Positions 1 to 12,558 of a stretch of 64,000 nucleotides of DNA are shown one piece after another. The position numbers and the translations under genes are program-made. The stretch spans positions 496,001 to 560,000 of the forward strand of contig JAGFMI010000016.1 of assembly GCA_021030905.1 (NCBI GenBank). Reading direction: 5' to 3'. The notes below the pieces were generated by a model, which saw only the letters and a list, made by a program, of their open reading frames with translations, did no database searches and had not been told where the DNA came from. The number at the start of each line of letters is the position of its first letter. The stretch's first letter is position 1. This DNA is from Pyrenula massariospora. Taxonomy: Eukaryota > Ascomycota > Eurotiomycetes > Pyrenulales > Pyrenulaceae.

Positions 1-1204
1 GAGGCCAATCGCCCATCGCCATTGTTTCCACACCTGAGCGCCATATCGGAGGGCATAGTTGCACTGGGCTGGATCGTGGAAACTAGACCCGCAGACTTCG
101 TAACTGATACCCTTGGAAGTGCTCAATTCTTCGGCAACCGCGTCCTGAAAGAGTACAAGGATAAGTAGGTGATATGTATTCGCGCGACCGTTGCCTTCTG
201 TTCTGACCTATAACAGAGACAAGGCGCATACCGATTTTATTCAAGCGTATTATCGCATTTTCAAGTCGCTTATCGCCTATATAAAGCAACACTACCCTTC
301 CGGGCTGATGTGGAACAACAAGGACGGGATCGATGCTATGGAAGCTTTGGAGCAGATCAAATCGGGATCAGTATCGACCTCGAAATCAGGTACAGCCACT
401 GGTCCTCCTCCTCCGCCACCACTTCCAAAATTCGATAATGTTGGCGGTCCACCACCGCCGCCAGTGCCATCATCAGGCGGTGCAGCGAAATCCGGAGGGG
501 ACATGTCAGCAGTCTTCGATCAATTGAACCAGGGCTCCACCATCACATCTGGGCTGCGAAAGGTCGAAAAATCTGAAATGACTCACAAAAATCCTTCGCT
601 TCGTGCCAGCTCCACGGTACCTGAACGAAGTAATTCGCAGACCTCTATCTCTTCTTCAACTTCGCGGGGGAAATCTCCAATGCCTTCGAAGAAGCCTAAG
701 CCTGAGAGTATGCGGACGAAGAAGCCTCCGAAGAAAGAGCTTGACGGCAACAAGTGGCTAATCGAGAACTTTGACAACAGCGGCGACATTGTAGAGATAC
801 CGGCTCAGCTCACCCACAGCATTCTCATCACACGGTGTTCCAAAAGCATCATCAAGGTCACCGGAAAAGCCAATGCTATCTCCATCGACAACTGCACCGG
901 ACTCTCGATCGTGGTAGATTCCTTAGTCTCGAGCCTGGATGTCATCAAGTCGCCAAAGTTCCAGTTACAAATAGACGGAGTCGTGCCGACCGTCATGCTT
1001 GATCAAGTCGACACTGCGTCAATCTATCTTAGCCAGGAGAGTCTGGGCTTGGAGTTGTTTACGAGCAAGTCATCAAGTGTAAACGTCGTTCTGCCGGCAC
1101 GGAACGATAGTGAGGACGACAAAGAGTGCCCACTTCCGGAGCAAATAAGAAGCGTGGTTAAGAATGGGGCAGTAATCAGCGAGATTGTGGAACATGCAGG
1201 ATAA
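1..1204 (+). CDS. SRV2: Adenylyl cyclase-associated protein (CAP/Srv2), C-terminal part
   Basis: The window opens inside this gene. Exons are <1-164 and 217-1204; the 52-bp intron 165-216 has a GT donor, a CTGAC branch-like site and a CAG acceptor, and joins the frame as EYKDK-DKAHTDF. What remains is the end of the N-terminal helical domain (with the segment YIKQHYPSGLMWN), a proline-rich linker with two runs of five or six prolines (profilin/SH3-type sites), a Ser/Lys-rich stretch, and the C-terminal beta-helical CARP domain from about KWLIENFDNSGDIVEI to the stop. In the family, CAP recycles cofilin-bound ADP-actin and links adenylyl cyclase to Ras and actin. The linker lacks any oddity and the stop is clean, so only the upstream part is missing. 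The family assignment is strong; the 5' exons lie outside the window. Confidence 0.93.
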
Positions 1205-2931
1205 TGCTCTTGACGATTTTGTACAAAATGAAAACTGAAATTAAGTAAGCTAGTTCCCGCCGTACGAAGAGGTCAAGAATAAGCTGGTGCGCTGAAGCTA
1301 AAGCATCTGTTGTAACCCTCAGGGGAAGGCCGGCGTTGAGTCAATTGCAAGACACTGGACGATTGTACAATAGCCCTGCGCTCCGACTGGATAGGACTTA
1401 CGCTGGCACAGATGGTTTTCCCCCGGGACATCATCAGGGGATACATAGTGCTGCTTCTGCCACTGCTCATCACGCTTTAGCATGGCGGCTATCACTGTCA
1501 CGGATGACGCTTAGAGCAATAGACGCTTGTATACGGTCACCAATATACGGGACAGCGATGACAGTGAGGTAGTCGTAGAGGAAGGTATTAAAACCACCTT
1601 CAATTCTTATAGTTCCTCATGAGGGAGGAAACTCATTCGTGACACGAGGGAGCGTCGATGTTCCAGTTGAGTAAAGATTAGCACACCTTCATTTGAAAAG
1701 TCTTAGGATGATGGGGAAACGTCCGAGACATTTTCTCATTCCAAACCCTTCCAATGGCGATGAGGATCGACAGGGATTCGGCGTTTGATCTCTTGACGTT
1801 CCACAAGTAATTCACGGCAGTCGAACTGCTTATTCTCCCAGGGTCCTAGTGTAATAGCATTTGCGCTTTATGAACGTAGCAAAGAGCGCAAATATTGAAT
1901 GCCTGACTTTACCAACTTTCGCATGCAACGAAATAGGTAAGCGATACGCGCACGAGGATCGGAATATCAAGGGAAAGGATCCTAGAGAACGCTAGGTTGT
2001 TAGCCTTATCTTAGCATTCAAGCATCCGTAGCTACCAGTGTCTGCAATAGTTCCTGCGTAAGCGGCGCAGAGGCGTTGAAACCAATTTCATGACGGTTGA
2101 TAACGCTTTCTGAACATCTAAGTCCACGGACTAATCTCATTACTATTGAAGTCTTGAGGGCAGCGAAATGAGTTGGTATCAGTGGGTTGCTCGATAGGAC
2201 TCTTGCTGATACATCGGAGACGACGAACGAGTTGTGATGGCAAGTTCCGCAGAAATGATCCCGTGTCTAGCTCGTGCCTCTTAATTAGAACCTAGAGACG
2301 AGTTCTGTCGGTGAATGCTACTCTCTGACAGACAAGGTTGAGGTTGAAGAGGCCTGAGACGATATCGACAAGGGCTGGGAGCAAGCGGCGCCTAGATTTG
2401 AGTCTTGATAGGGTATCGCCCGCTCCCGCCGAGCGTTAGATGCTCGGGAAGAACAAGTCGAATTAAAGTGACAATGAGAGAGTGAGGTTGCGGGTGTCGG
2501 CCGGTGAAGCCGCTAGCTGGCGCCGTAGCCGAGCCGGGCGGGTCGTCGGAGCCAAGCGTAGCCCTTTGATTGGTGCTGATCGCTCGGCAGATTGTCGGCA
2601 TCACAGCCCTTGATCTTCGCCGCCGATCACTTTGCACCACCTTCTGACTTTACATATCGTTCCCCTCCAAATTTCTTTGAATTCGCACGCCCAAAGTCCC
2701 AGTTTTCCGCAATTCTTTTGGTGCGATAGGTCGCTCAAGGTGTGGGCGCGGTGTGTCGTCATAGAACGCGTCCCAATACAGCCTAGTCAGGTAAACAACT
2801 CCAAATCCCAGCATGTCGTCGTCGTCTCGTCCTCTTCTCTTTCCACATCACCATCTACAACCCTTCTCATCGACGTTCCCACCCCACCTTTCTGATTCAC
2901 AATTGCACCTGCTTCTCAAAGTCTTTGTTCA
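1205..2931. other. Intergenic region and 5' leader of the next gene
   Basis: There is no supportable gene in this 1.7-kb stretch. Base composition is ordinary, there is no long frame on either strand, and I see no tRNA-like A/B box pair. The last 250 bp before 2932 are C/T-rich, as expected for a fungal promoter and 5' untranslated leader. Confidence 0.6.
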
Positions 2932-4869
2932 ATGGCTTATACGTTGCTAGCGGCTATCGGCCGCGCCTTCGCGGTTTTTTTCTTTTTGTGTCTCCTCATC
3001 TACGGCGGCTTCGTCTCAGCTATGGAAGAAGCTATTCAGTACCTCAAAGGTCTCTTTGCGGGGTCTAGCGATGAACAGAATGTCTCTGAGAAGGAAAATG
3101 GGCTCGACACCATCAAAAGCCTAATCAAGACAACTTTCGTCCCAGCCAAGCTTTGCAGCCCGATTTTCTCACTGATCCGCAAGTCAACTGCTTCCTCACA
3201 GCTTACATTGGTCGTCAAAGGCTTCAAAACGTTCCTCTACCTCGTTCCACGCATGTACAAGCAAGGAATGGTGTCTACTGTCCTTTCTCAGTCTCACAAG
3301 ACCCTATCGATCTTCTACAAACGCCGCCAGGACGACAATTCAGAGGTCAGAAGCCTTGCTGAGCAATCCATTGCTGCCTTCGAAACGGACGAGTCTGCGA
3401 GCCACAGTACTAGTTGGACACCTCCTGAAGCCTTTACACCTCCTTCGGCTGAAACTGTCGACGATATTTCACCTGTTCCCACTGAAAGCGCGCTGACACT
3501 CACCCAATACACTCGAGACATTCAGAATGAACTCCAAATTGATGATATGGCATCTACAGCTAGCTGGGATCGTCGCGTTAGGCCTAAACTTGTCATGCTC
3601 AGAGGTATCATGAAAGGGAATGGTCCACAGGAATTCAAGAATGAATACAACACTCTCATAACCACTACTCTACCCGGTATCCTGCACACCTGTCGGGATA
3701 ATCGCACCACAGTCTCCATCATCGGCTGCCGCGTCATCAGAGAGCTGGCTTTTACAACTCCACAAGAATGCGGAAAGCATACTGAGCGAATCTTCAACGA
3801 AATTGAATACTTGTGTCATAGCACCAGACACATTGTTGCCGAACAAGGCCGCATCACGAACAATGTCCTACTTGCTTACGTCCCCTTTCAAGCAAAATAC
3901 TTCAACCTCATCTCAAATGCGCTGACCGGTGTCAAAAATCTCAACACCCGCGAGTCCGCTGCGATTTGGACCATAACACTTTTGAACCATGGCCAAGGCC
4001 ACACTAATTCAATGGTTCCGCACATGAATGGAATCACTACTACCCTCAGAAAGGGTCTCAATGATCGCGAACTACCCGTCAAGGTCAAAATGACTACTGC
4101 ATTCTGGGTTTTCGCACGCTTGTTTGAAACTGAGGCACAGAAATTCTTCCTCGAGTCTCCTGAACGGCTTCAAGTTTCTCTTATGAAGGACAACATGTCT
4201 TTTACATTGTCTGAGGATTGGCTCTCTCGCCGATCACTCACAGCTCCTAAGGCTAGCGGATTGAACCGCAAAGAGCCTAAATCCCTCATCCACAATTCGA
4301 CCAACGCCTCGACATCCACTGCTCGACCAGCAACAGCGATGTCAATCCCTCGTCCAACATCAGCTTTGTCTACTACGTCCTCTCCAAGATCATCTCGGGC
4401 TTTGCCAGTGCGTCCTGCCCCTCCCAATCGACCACATACTGCCATGGGTTCCACGACAGGTAGCATCCAATCCGCACCTCGTCGAGCTATGAAGTCCCAT
4501 GCTACCTCAACAACGACAGAGATCTCATCGACGACTGCAACCTCTGAGTATCAGTCTGAAGACCTTCCTGCCGCTCAAGCTGTTGCCGTTCCTACTGTGT
4601 CCACCAGCGCTCCACAACCGGCAGTCACGCCGGAAGCGGCCACTCCTCCAAGATCTACAAAGAAACCTTTGCCGTCCTACTATGCGGCTTACAAGAAACA
4701 AACCTGGCGCCCTGCTAGAATCAGGGACGCCAAACCTAATGATTACCAGCTCAAGCTGGAAAGAATTGCGATTGAAAGAGCCCGGGCCAAGGTGGCTAGG
4801 TCCGTGAACCTAGGGGGGAGGGCAAGGGGCCATTCTGATGCTTCGACTGCCTCTTCTGGCAGTGCTTAG
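2932..4869 (+). CDS. TOG/CLASP-N-like protein with N-terminal hydrophobic segment
   Basis: A 645-residue single-exon gene. Residues about 5-30 form a hydrophobic stretch (AFAVFFFLCLLIYGGFV) that could be a signal anchor. Residues about 195-415 are helical and resemble the CLASP N-terminal/TOG fold: HEAT-like helices, a WDRRVRPKLVMLRGIM start similar to the W-rich first helix of TOG domains, and PHMNGITTTLRKGLNDRELPVKVK later. The C-terminal 230 residues are Ser/Thr/Pro-rich and basic, as in microtubule-binding linkers. CLASP proteins stabilise microtubules, but known fungal members (Stu1/Peg1 type) are longer and have no membrane segment. I see the TOG-like pattern, infer microtubule binding, and cannot exclude another HEAT-repeat protein. 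The N-terminal hydrophobic segment is unusual for the family. Confidence 0.62.
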   Translation: MAYTLLAAIGRAFAVFFFLCLLIYGGFVSAMEEAIQYLKGLFAGSSDEQNVSEKENGLDTIKSLIKTTFVPAKLCSPIFSLIRKSTASSQLTLVVKGFKTFLYLVPRMYKQGMVSTVLSQSHKTLSIFYKRRQDDNSEVRSLAEQSIAAFETDESASHSTSWTPPEAFTPPSAETVDDISPVPTESALTLTQYTRDIQNELQIDDMASTASWDRRVRPKLVMLRGIMKGNGPQEFKNEYNTLITTTLPGILHTCRDNRTTVSIIGCRVIRELAFTTPQECGKHTERIFNEIEYLCHSTRHIVAEQGRITNNVLLAYVPFQAKYFNLISNALTGVKNLNTRESAAIWTITLLNHGQGHTNSMVPHMNGITTTLRKGLNDRELPVKVKMTTAFWVFARLFETEAQKFFLESPERLQVSLMKDNMSFTLSEDWLSRRSLTAPKASGLNRKEPKSLIHNSTNASTSTARPATAMSIPRPTSALSTTSSPRSSRALPVRPAPPNRPHTAMGSTTGSIQSAPRRAMKSHATSTTTEISSTTATSEYQSEDLPAAQAVAVPTVSTSAPQPAVTPEAATPPRSTKKPLPSYYAAYKKQTWRPARIRDAKPNDYQLKLERIAIERARAKVARSVNLGGRARGHSDASTASSGSA

Positions 4870-4892
4870 GCATGTATTGTGTTGGGTTTTTT

Positions 4893-5016
4893 CCCTTTTG
4901 GGTCAAATTGCCTTATGGGTTGGTGAAATTGAATGAATTGGCGCGGTTTTTGGCGGTTTTCTTTTCCTTTTTGGGTCAAATTGCCTCATTGAGTGCTGGA
5001 ATTGAACGAATTGGCG
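4893..5016 (+). repeat. Two degenerate ~50-bp direct repeats in the 3' flank
   Basis: Just after the stop of the TOG-like gene, a unit containing TTTGGGTCAAATTGCCT and ending AATTGGCG occurs at about 4894-4943 and again at 4966-5016. The copies differ at scattered positions. They lie in the probable 3' untranslated region. Confidence 0.7.
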
Positions 5017-5177
5017 TTTTGGTATGGGCTGGCACGGATTAAAGGGGCATGGGAATGTTTTTATGGCGTTTTAGGGCTTGTACATAGGGCTACAGTCGTT
5101 CACCTTCCCTATACGGTAGTGGAGCAGTTTAGAGTAATTGATTTTCACACTGTGTTTCGAAGCAAAGGAACCTTATT

Positions 5178-6000
5178 GTGAAACTCGCCTATCCTTTATC
5201 ACAGAACACTCAGCTGAAACGAGGCGCCAGCTGGCACCCGCCGATATTACTAAATAATGAAGCTAATAGCTGTAATGGATCGCTCTGGGGGCCTATGAAT
5301 ATGAGTCGATGTTACGAATATTCAGCCATGAAGGATCACAGCGCCGTGCGTACAGGCGCATATGTAAAGGTGTGCCAAGAACTCTTCCCAATTGGGAAGG
5401 TTTCGCGGGCTGCTCCAAGGGTCAACTCTAGAACCATTACAATAGCTTGCTGTCAAGTCCCTCCATCCTTTATCACAGAACACTCAGCTGGAACAAGGCG
5501 CCACCTGGCACCCGCCGATATTACTAAATAATGCAGTTAATAGCTTGCTGTCAACCCCCCTATCCTTTGTCACGGAACGTTTAGCTAAAGCAAGGCGCCA
5601 ACTAGCACCCGCCGGCATCACCAAAAACCAAGTTAACAGCTTGCTCTTAAGCTTCCCTATTACCATAGACGACGCTCATGACACCCTTTATTAAATTTCT
5701 ACAGTGCTTCAAACCATTGAAACCCCGTCACGGAACACACACCATAGAGTAGAGTAATATCTGGCACCCGCCAGTGTTACCAAAGGACCGTGTTGACAGC
5801 TCGCTTTAAAGCTTCCCAACTATGATGTATGACGCTTTTGACATTCCGTTATCGGGTTTTTTCATAGTTCTTCAAGCCATAGAAACCTGTCACAGAACAC
5901 ACAGCATAGAGGAGAGCACTATCTCGCACCCGCCGGTGTTACCAAAGGACCAAGTTGACAGCTCGCCGTCAAGCTCCTCTGATAAAATGTATAACGCTCA
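5178..6000 (+). repeat. Degenerate satellite with GCACCCGCCG core, five units
   Basis: Five related units are marked by the core gCACCCGCCg at 5234, 5508, 5605, 5764 and 5936. Each has an upstream TCACAGAACAC-like box and a downstream box like AGTTAATAGCTTGCTGTCAAGC. Spacing is 98 bp for the first pair once the solo LTR inside it is removed, then 97, 159 and 172 bp; the longer units carry an extra block around CCATAGACGACGCT. There is no sustained frame of its own. A sixth unit lies on the other side of the retrotransposon at about 13420-13530, in the same orientation. Confidence 0.85.
5271..5441 (-). mobile_element. Solo LTR 1 (171 bp) with 5-bp target duplication
   Basis: It starts TGTAATGG and ends CCATTACA, a perfect 8-bp inverted terminal pair of the TG..CA type. 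It is flanked by direct repeats ATAGC at 5266-5270 and 5442-5446. It sits inside a satellite unit, splitting the AATAGCTTGCTG box. Its reverse complement is similar over its whole length (roughly 80 percent by eye) to solo LTR 2, so strand is given relative to that copy. No internal domain is present, so this is the product of LTR-LTR recombination or an isolated LTR. Transcriptional polarity of the family is unknown. Confidence 0.9.
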
Positions 6001-6174
6001 AGAGTCAAATCTCGACAAAAGCAAATATTGTTCATTTAATTGCAATCTTCTCATAGCAACCTAGCTTCCCTCTCCTGAAGCAGCGCCCTTCATCGCCATA
6101 GCTGTAGTACATTAGGATGAATGAGACGTCGCCAAAGGTGTACAGAATTAATCGACTTAAATTTCTTCGAGTCA
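6001..6174. other. Unassigned spacer between satellite and solo LTR 2
   Basis: The DNA has ordinary base composition, no gene and no recognisable repeat. It ends with AGTCA (6170-6174), the left target-site copy of solo LTR 2. Confidence 0.5.
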
Positions 6175-6326
6175 TGTAATGGTTCCAAGTTGACCCTCGG
6201 AGGAGAGCCCGCAAAACCTTCCTAATTGGGAATGTTTTTTTTGGCACACCTTTACCTGTGTGCGCCTGTACGGACAGCTCTGTGATCTTTCATAGCTGAA
6301 TGTTCGTAACATCGACTCATATTCAT

Positions 6327-6500
6327 TGTAATGGGGCAGGAACGGGAACTATCCCGATTAGGCTTAGCCAATGCTTGACAGGCTTGGCAGATATATACCT
6401 TTAGGCACAGATTACTCCGCTATTATTTTCTTATAAATTTATAATTATAATTTAAATATTATTAATATCTATTTTATATAATTACAATTAATTTATTATA
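6327..6500 (+). repeat. 5' LTR of the gypsy element
   Basis: It is 174 bp and starts TGTAATGG. The first ~105 bp keep normal base composition; the rest is AT-converted. It aligns without gaps to the 3' LTR. The ancestral right end is inferred to be CCATTACA-like and now reads TTATTATA. The first ~35 bp of internal sequence after 6500 presumably include the primer-binding site, which is unrecognisable after mutation. Confidence 0.93.
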
Positions 6501-9500
6501 TTTTATAACTATCCGTTTCGATTTATAATGATAAAAATAAATTTAATTTATTTAAAAAGCTCGAAATTTTATATTATATATTATTAATAAAATTACCGTT
6601 TATATATTTATATTAATTTAAATAAATTAATAACTATATTAATAGTTATTAATAAAAATTTATATAATTAATTAAAAATACGATTTTATTATTCGCTATA
6701 AAAAAATTTTATTAATTAATTAAAATAATATATTAGTAACAGAATAAAATATAAAAAAAATTATAAAAATAATAAAATTTAATATTTAATTATTAAAATT
6801 TAAATAGTCGTAAACCGTTCAGGATATTTAAAATAATTAAAAAAAAATTTTTAATTAAATTAGACGATAAAAACACTGCCGAAAATATTAAAAAAAAAAA
6901 ATAATTAAAAATTTTTTTCGGGATTTTAGCAGACGCCATATTTTTAAATATATTAAAATAAAAAATTTTAATAATGATAATAACTTTCCTGTTAATTTTA
7001 AATTAATTAATAAAAAAACAATTTTAATTTATATATATGAAGAATTCTTTTAATCTGTTAAAAAACATTTTTAATTATAAATAAATAATATTATTAATAT
7101 AATCGATAAAGCCGCTTTATTAAAATAGAAGTTTAATTAAACTTTATAAATTAATAAATTTTTTTTTTAATTTTTTAATAGCGAGCGGCTCGTCAGGAAG
7201 TATTTAAAAAATAAAATTAAAAAATTAAAAAGTAAAGTTTAAAAATTTATTTTTTAAAAATAATATATAAAGTTTTTTCGAAATAAATATAAAAAATTAT
7301 ATTTAAATAAAGATAAAAAGCTTAATTTTTTTTTAATAATATATTTTTAAAGTTTTTTACGAGTTAAAAAGAAAATTTATAGAATTTAATAATAAAAAAA
7401 AAGAAATTTATTATTATCGTTATTAAAAAATCGTTTAATTTAAATATATTAATATTATTAGGTTTTTTTATCATCTCGATACTTTATTATTTATTAATTT
7501 AAATAATAATAAATTTAAAGATGTCGAGGTCTTTTTAGAAAATAAAAATAAAAATAAAATGCAGTAATTTTAGTGGCGAAAAATAATAATAATAAAATTT
7601 TAAAAAAGCTACACTTTATTTTTTTTAGAGAAAAATAAAATTAATTATATTTAAATATATATAATTAAATTTATATATAATATTATTAAATATTAAATAC
7701 GAAGTAATAGCGAGATTTTTTATAATATTATATTAAAAATTATAATTAATTTAATTAGTTACTATGCCGTTTATAATAAATAAATTATTAATTATTAAAA
7801 GCTATTTATATTTAAAGCGGAAATAAAAATTAATAAATTATTTAATATATTTTTATTTCGCTTCGTCGAGATTATCGATTTATTAAATTTTAAAAATTTA
7901 TATAAAAAGAATAATTTAGTTCGATTTTTTATTAAGATTTTAAAAAATTGTATTTTTAATTAAAATTTTTATTTAATTTATAAAAAATTTATAAATAAAT
8001 TAAAATATATTAATTTAAATATAAAGATAATCGTTTAGTGCAAATAAGAAGTAAAAGAAGTAAAAAAAAAAAGTTTTTTTAAAAATACCATTCAGACGTC
8101 TGGCGGTTTTTTTTTAAATAAAAATTAATTAATTTAAAATTTAAGATTTTTAATGTTTTAAATTAATTTTATTAAATTATTTAATTTTCGCGGCGACTAT
8201 AATAATTTTTTTTAATATATAAAATTAAAATTATAAAAATTAAAAAAGTATTATAAATGCAGTAAAAAAAAATATATAATTATAAATTAAAACACTTTAT
8301 ATAAAACGAAATTTAAATTTATTTAAAAATAATTAACTGTTAAAATAGCAGCGATTAAAATTAAATTTAATTTTTTAAATATATTAAAAGAAATCGAAGA
8401 GGCGGAAAACGATTTATTTTTAATTTAAATTTTAATTAAAATATAAAGAACGAGTATAATAATTTTTTAAATTAAAATATTTATTTTATTTCGTTTAATA
8501 AGGTAAAAAATAAAAAATTTAAAATTAATTTAGTTATTTTTTAATTTTTAAGTTATATTATAAATCGTAACAATTTACAATTTTTTTAAAATAATTAATA
8601 ATTTAATTTTATTTATTAAATCGTTAACGAATAAGGTTCAATAATTAAAATAAAACTATTAATTAATATAAATATATTAATTATTATTTTTATAAATAGA
8701 CAGTTCGCGTAGTGAAATAAATTAAAATTTTTTTTTTAATTAATACGAAAAATCTGTAATTAAAAAATAAAAAATTAATAAATTTAATTACGTATATAGT
8801 TTAAATATAGTTTTTTATATAAAAATATATTAATAATATTTAAATATATATAATAAAATTAAATTATTTTAATTTAATTTTTAAAATACTGTAACTGAAA
8901 TAGTACGATTTATTTTTTAATTTTATAAAAAAAATATTAATATTCGCATTCGATTATTATTTTAAATATTATTTATTTATTAATAAATTTATTTTAATTA
9001 TAGTTAAAAGAGCTTGTTACGGATATCGATATAAAAAAAAAATATATAAAATAATTTTATAAGGTTATCGAAATCTCTATATATATATTTTTAAAAATAA
9101 GTAAAAAAAAATAAAATAAAATAATAATTTTTTTCTTTATAAATTTTAAAATTTTTTTTAAAAAAAAAAAAATTAATAAATTTATAAGTCCGTCGTTAAT
9201 TTAACTGTTTTAATTTTTAAAAATTTTATTAAATTTTATAAAAAACTGTAAATTAAATTTTAATTTTTTAAATAATTTAAAAAGATGATACCGATATAAT
9301 ATTATAATTATTTAAAAATATAAAATTTTAAAGAAGTAAATAAATTATCCGGAAATTAAATATTTAATTATAAAATTAAATTATAATTTAATGTTAATTT
9401 ATCGGCCGTAAAGATATATAATTTATTTTAAAATTAAATAATTATCATTAAAGTATATATTAAAAATATATTTAAAAAAATATATATATATTCATTTAAG

Positions 9501-9725
9501 TTATAATATATAATATTAATTTTAATTATTAAGAAATTTAACGAAAAATTAAAAGTATATATTAATTATTAAATTTTTAATATATTTATTATTAAAAATT
9601 GTAACGTTTTATTATTAATAAAAAAAATATTTATAAAACTAAATTAAATAAAAATATATTTTAAATTTAATATTATCGCAACTTTCAATAAAGTGTATAT
9701 TTATAAAAATTATAAAAAAAAAATA

Positions 9726-10021
9726 GCGTTTTAAACGAAATATAAATTATTTAAATATTTAATAATATTATTTAATCTTTATAACGCGTTAAAAATATTT
9801 TAAATTTTTATTAATAATATTTTATATTTATTTTTAAATAAATTTTATATAATATATTTCGACGATATTTTTATTTATAATAATAATAAAAAAAAATATA
9901 AATAATATATATAAATGGTATTCGAAAAATTTCGAAAAATAAAATTATTTTTAAATATTAAAAAATATAAATTTAAAGTTATAAAAATTTAATATTTAAA
10001 ACTTATTATTACAACGAAAAA
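9726..10021 (+). pseudogene. Reverse transcriptase fragment, Ty3/gypsy type, destroyed by RIP
   Basis: In a single frame without indels the translation gives AF*TKYKLFKYLIILF, then YFDDIFIY at 9855-9878, then VFEKFRKIKLFLNIKK. These correspond to the gypsy RT blocks around the catalytic Y-x-DD box: the TAF.T.YGLFEYLVMPFGL region before it and the VLE.LR..L.L...KC region after it. Nearly every deviation (Gly to Asn/Lys, Glu to Lys, Met to Ile, Pro to Leu, Gln to stop) is what C-to-T and G-to-A changes would produce. The family assignment to Ty3/gypsy rather than Ty1/copia rests on these blocks. Confidence 0.87.
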
Positions 10022-11240
10022 TATTATAATAAATTTTTTTAAAATTTAAATAATATAAAATTAAAAAGCGCTTCGCTGTTTATAAAATATATAAAATTTT
10101 TTTAAATTTATTAATTTTTATCGTCGTTTTATAAAAAAATATTTTAAAATTATAAATTTATTTACTGCTTTAACTAAAAAATTCGTAAAAAATTATATCT
10201 TTTTATAAAAAAAGAATAGTTGAAAAGTTAAAGTTTTTTAAAAATTAAAAAATATATTTACGTTAATTTTAATATTTATATATTTTAATTTAAATTAAAA
10301 AATATAAATTAAAATAAACGCCTCGAATCAGATAGTCGTTATAATAATTTTTTAAAAAAATAATAATAAGTTATTACATTTTATTATATTTTTATTAAAT
10401 AAAATATTATTTGCGGAATTAAATTATAAAATTTATAATAAAAAACTATTTATTATTATATAAATATTTAAAAAATAATGTTTCGAATTAATAGATATTA
10501 ATTTAAAAAATTTTATTTATATTCTTTTAGATTATAAGAATTTAAAATATTTTATAATATTAAAAAAATTAAATAAACGATAAGCCAAATGGACGAAATT
10601 TTTATTTAAATTTAATTTTAAAATTAAATACCAATTAAAATAAATAAATATTAAATTTAATAATTTAATAAAACATTTAAGTGATATAAAGCGAAAAAAT
10701 AAAAAAAAATAAATTATTTTAAAATTTTATTATTTAAATTAAAAAGTATACAACGCGATATCTTTAATAATAATTATATTAAATAAATATAAAAAATTTA
10801 CGCTCTTTTTCGTCGCGATAATATATAATATTAAAAATATTAAATTAAAATTATAAAAAGTTAATTTATATATTAAGATCGATAAAGATATAAAGAAATT
10901 AATAAAAAAATTTATATTAACAAAAAGTTTTAAAAAATAAATTAATTTAATTTATAAAAAAAATGAGGTAGTCTAAACATTAATATAAATAAAAATTAAT
11001 AAAAATTGAATATTATTAGTATCGTCAATAAGTAAAAGTTTAAAATTAAAATTAAAAGATTATTAATTAATAGAAAATAAAATTTATATAAATAAATATT
11101 TATTTGTATTTATAAATTTCGAATTTAAAATCGTAATTATTTAAAATCTTTATAATATTTAAATAATAAAATATAAAGAAAGAGAGGCTATCTTTTATTA
11201 AATATTAAAAAAATATTATTAATTTAAAATAAAAAATATT

Positions 11241-11314
11241 ATTTTAATATATATTTAAAATTGCTAAATATATTATTATTTTAATATATATTTAAAATTG
11301 CTAAATATATTATT
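11241..11314 (+). repeat. Identical 37-bp tandem duplication inside the RIP block
   Basis: A 37-bp unit containing AAAATTGCTAAATATATT occurs twice in direct succession (11241-11277 and 11278-11314) with no difference. The two copies share the same mutated bases, so the duplication followed RIP. Confidence 0.9.
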
Positions 11315-12490
11315 ATTTAAAATTATTTAAAAAAAAAAGTACGACTTATTAAGATCTTTATTAATTTTAAAAAAATATTAAATCGATATTTCTGTTAACT
11401 TTATTATATTATTATTTAAAAATATTATAAAGAAAACTACGTATAAGTATATTATAATGATAATAAATTAATTCTTTAAATATAAAAAGTTTATATTATT
11501 ATTATTATTTAATATAAAAATAGTAGTTTGAGCGTTTATTTAATAAATTTAAAAAAATATAAAATATTTCGAAAAAATTATATTAAATTAAAAGATTTAG
11601 TTTACGTCGACGTTATAAAAATATTTATATAAATATATTAAAATATTTTTTAAATTATCGATCGCGTTTTATTTAAAAATTAATAATTAAATAAAAAGTA
11701 TTAATTTCGTCTTAAAGTAATATTTATAAATATATATTAATTATTAATAAAATAATTAAATTGAACTGCTGCTTTTTACAAAGTTTAAAATTAATTTTAA
11801 TATAAATAATTTAACTAAAATGATATCGTTTAAAATAATAATAAAATATTTATTTTAATTTAAAGTGAAAAATTCGCGGTTACTTTTAATAAAATTTATT
11901 AAATTTTTAATTTAAATAATAAATAACTTTATATAAAAAATAAAAAAATTAAAATTTATATTATAAAATAATTTTTTATAAAGTTAAATAAAACAGACCG
12001 AATAGGCGAATAAAATTAAATATTTAATATTTAAATTTAAAATAAATAACCGCGTATATTTAAACGTTAAAAATATTAAAATATAATATTTAAATAAATT
12101 TTTAAATTATTATAATTTTAATTTATATATTATTCGACGCGCTATAAATAATACTATTTATAAATTAAAACTTTTCGCTTTTTTAAAAATATTTTTAATT
12201 TTTTATTTTTAATTTTTACGTCTTATAATTAATAATTTATTATTTAAATAAAAAATTAAATCGATTTCACCGGTCGCGATATATAATAATAATATTAAAA
12301 ATTATAAAATAAAAAAAATGGTCAATTTAAAAATTTATAAAAAATTAAAAAATTTAAATACGAAAAAAAAAAAACTGTTATAATATAAAATTAAATATTA
12401 TAATTAAAAAAAATAAAATGCCGATTTAAATTAATAATTTTATATTAAAATTAAAAATTATTTAGATAAAGTAATTAATTTTTATTATTA

Positions 12491-12558
12491 ATATTTAAAA
12501 AAGTCGAATCTTTATAAGATATTTAAAAAAGTCGAATCTTTATAAGATATTTAAAAAA
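12491..12558 (+). repeat. 28-bp tandem repeat, 2.4 copies, inside the RIP block
   Basis: A 28-bp unit containing AAGTCGAATCTTTATAAG occurs at 12491-12518 and 12519-12546, followed by a 12-bp partial copy. The full copies are identical, again implying slippage after mutation. Confidence 0.9.

Noticed and set aside
5178-6064. Frames of 80-117 codons inside the satellite
   Set aside because: They repeat the same translated satellite unit and cross the solo LTR boundary.
5271-6326. First reading of 5271-5441 and 6175-6326 as terminal inverted repeats of one DNA transposon
   Set aside because: Each copy has its own TG..CA ends and its own different 5-bp target duplication, so they are two independent solo LTRs.
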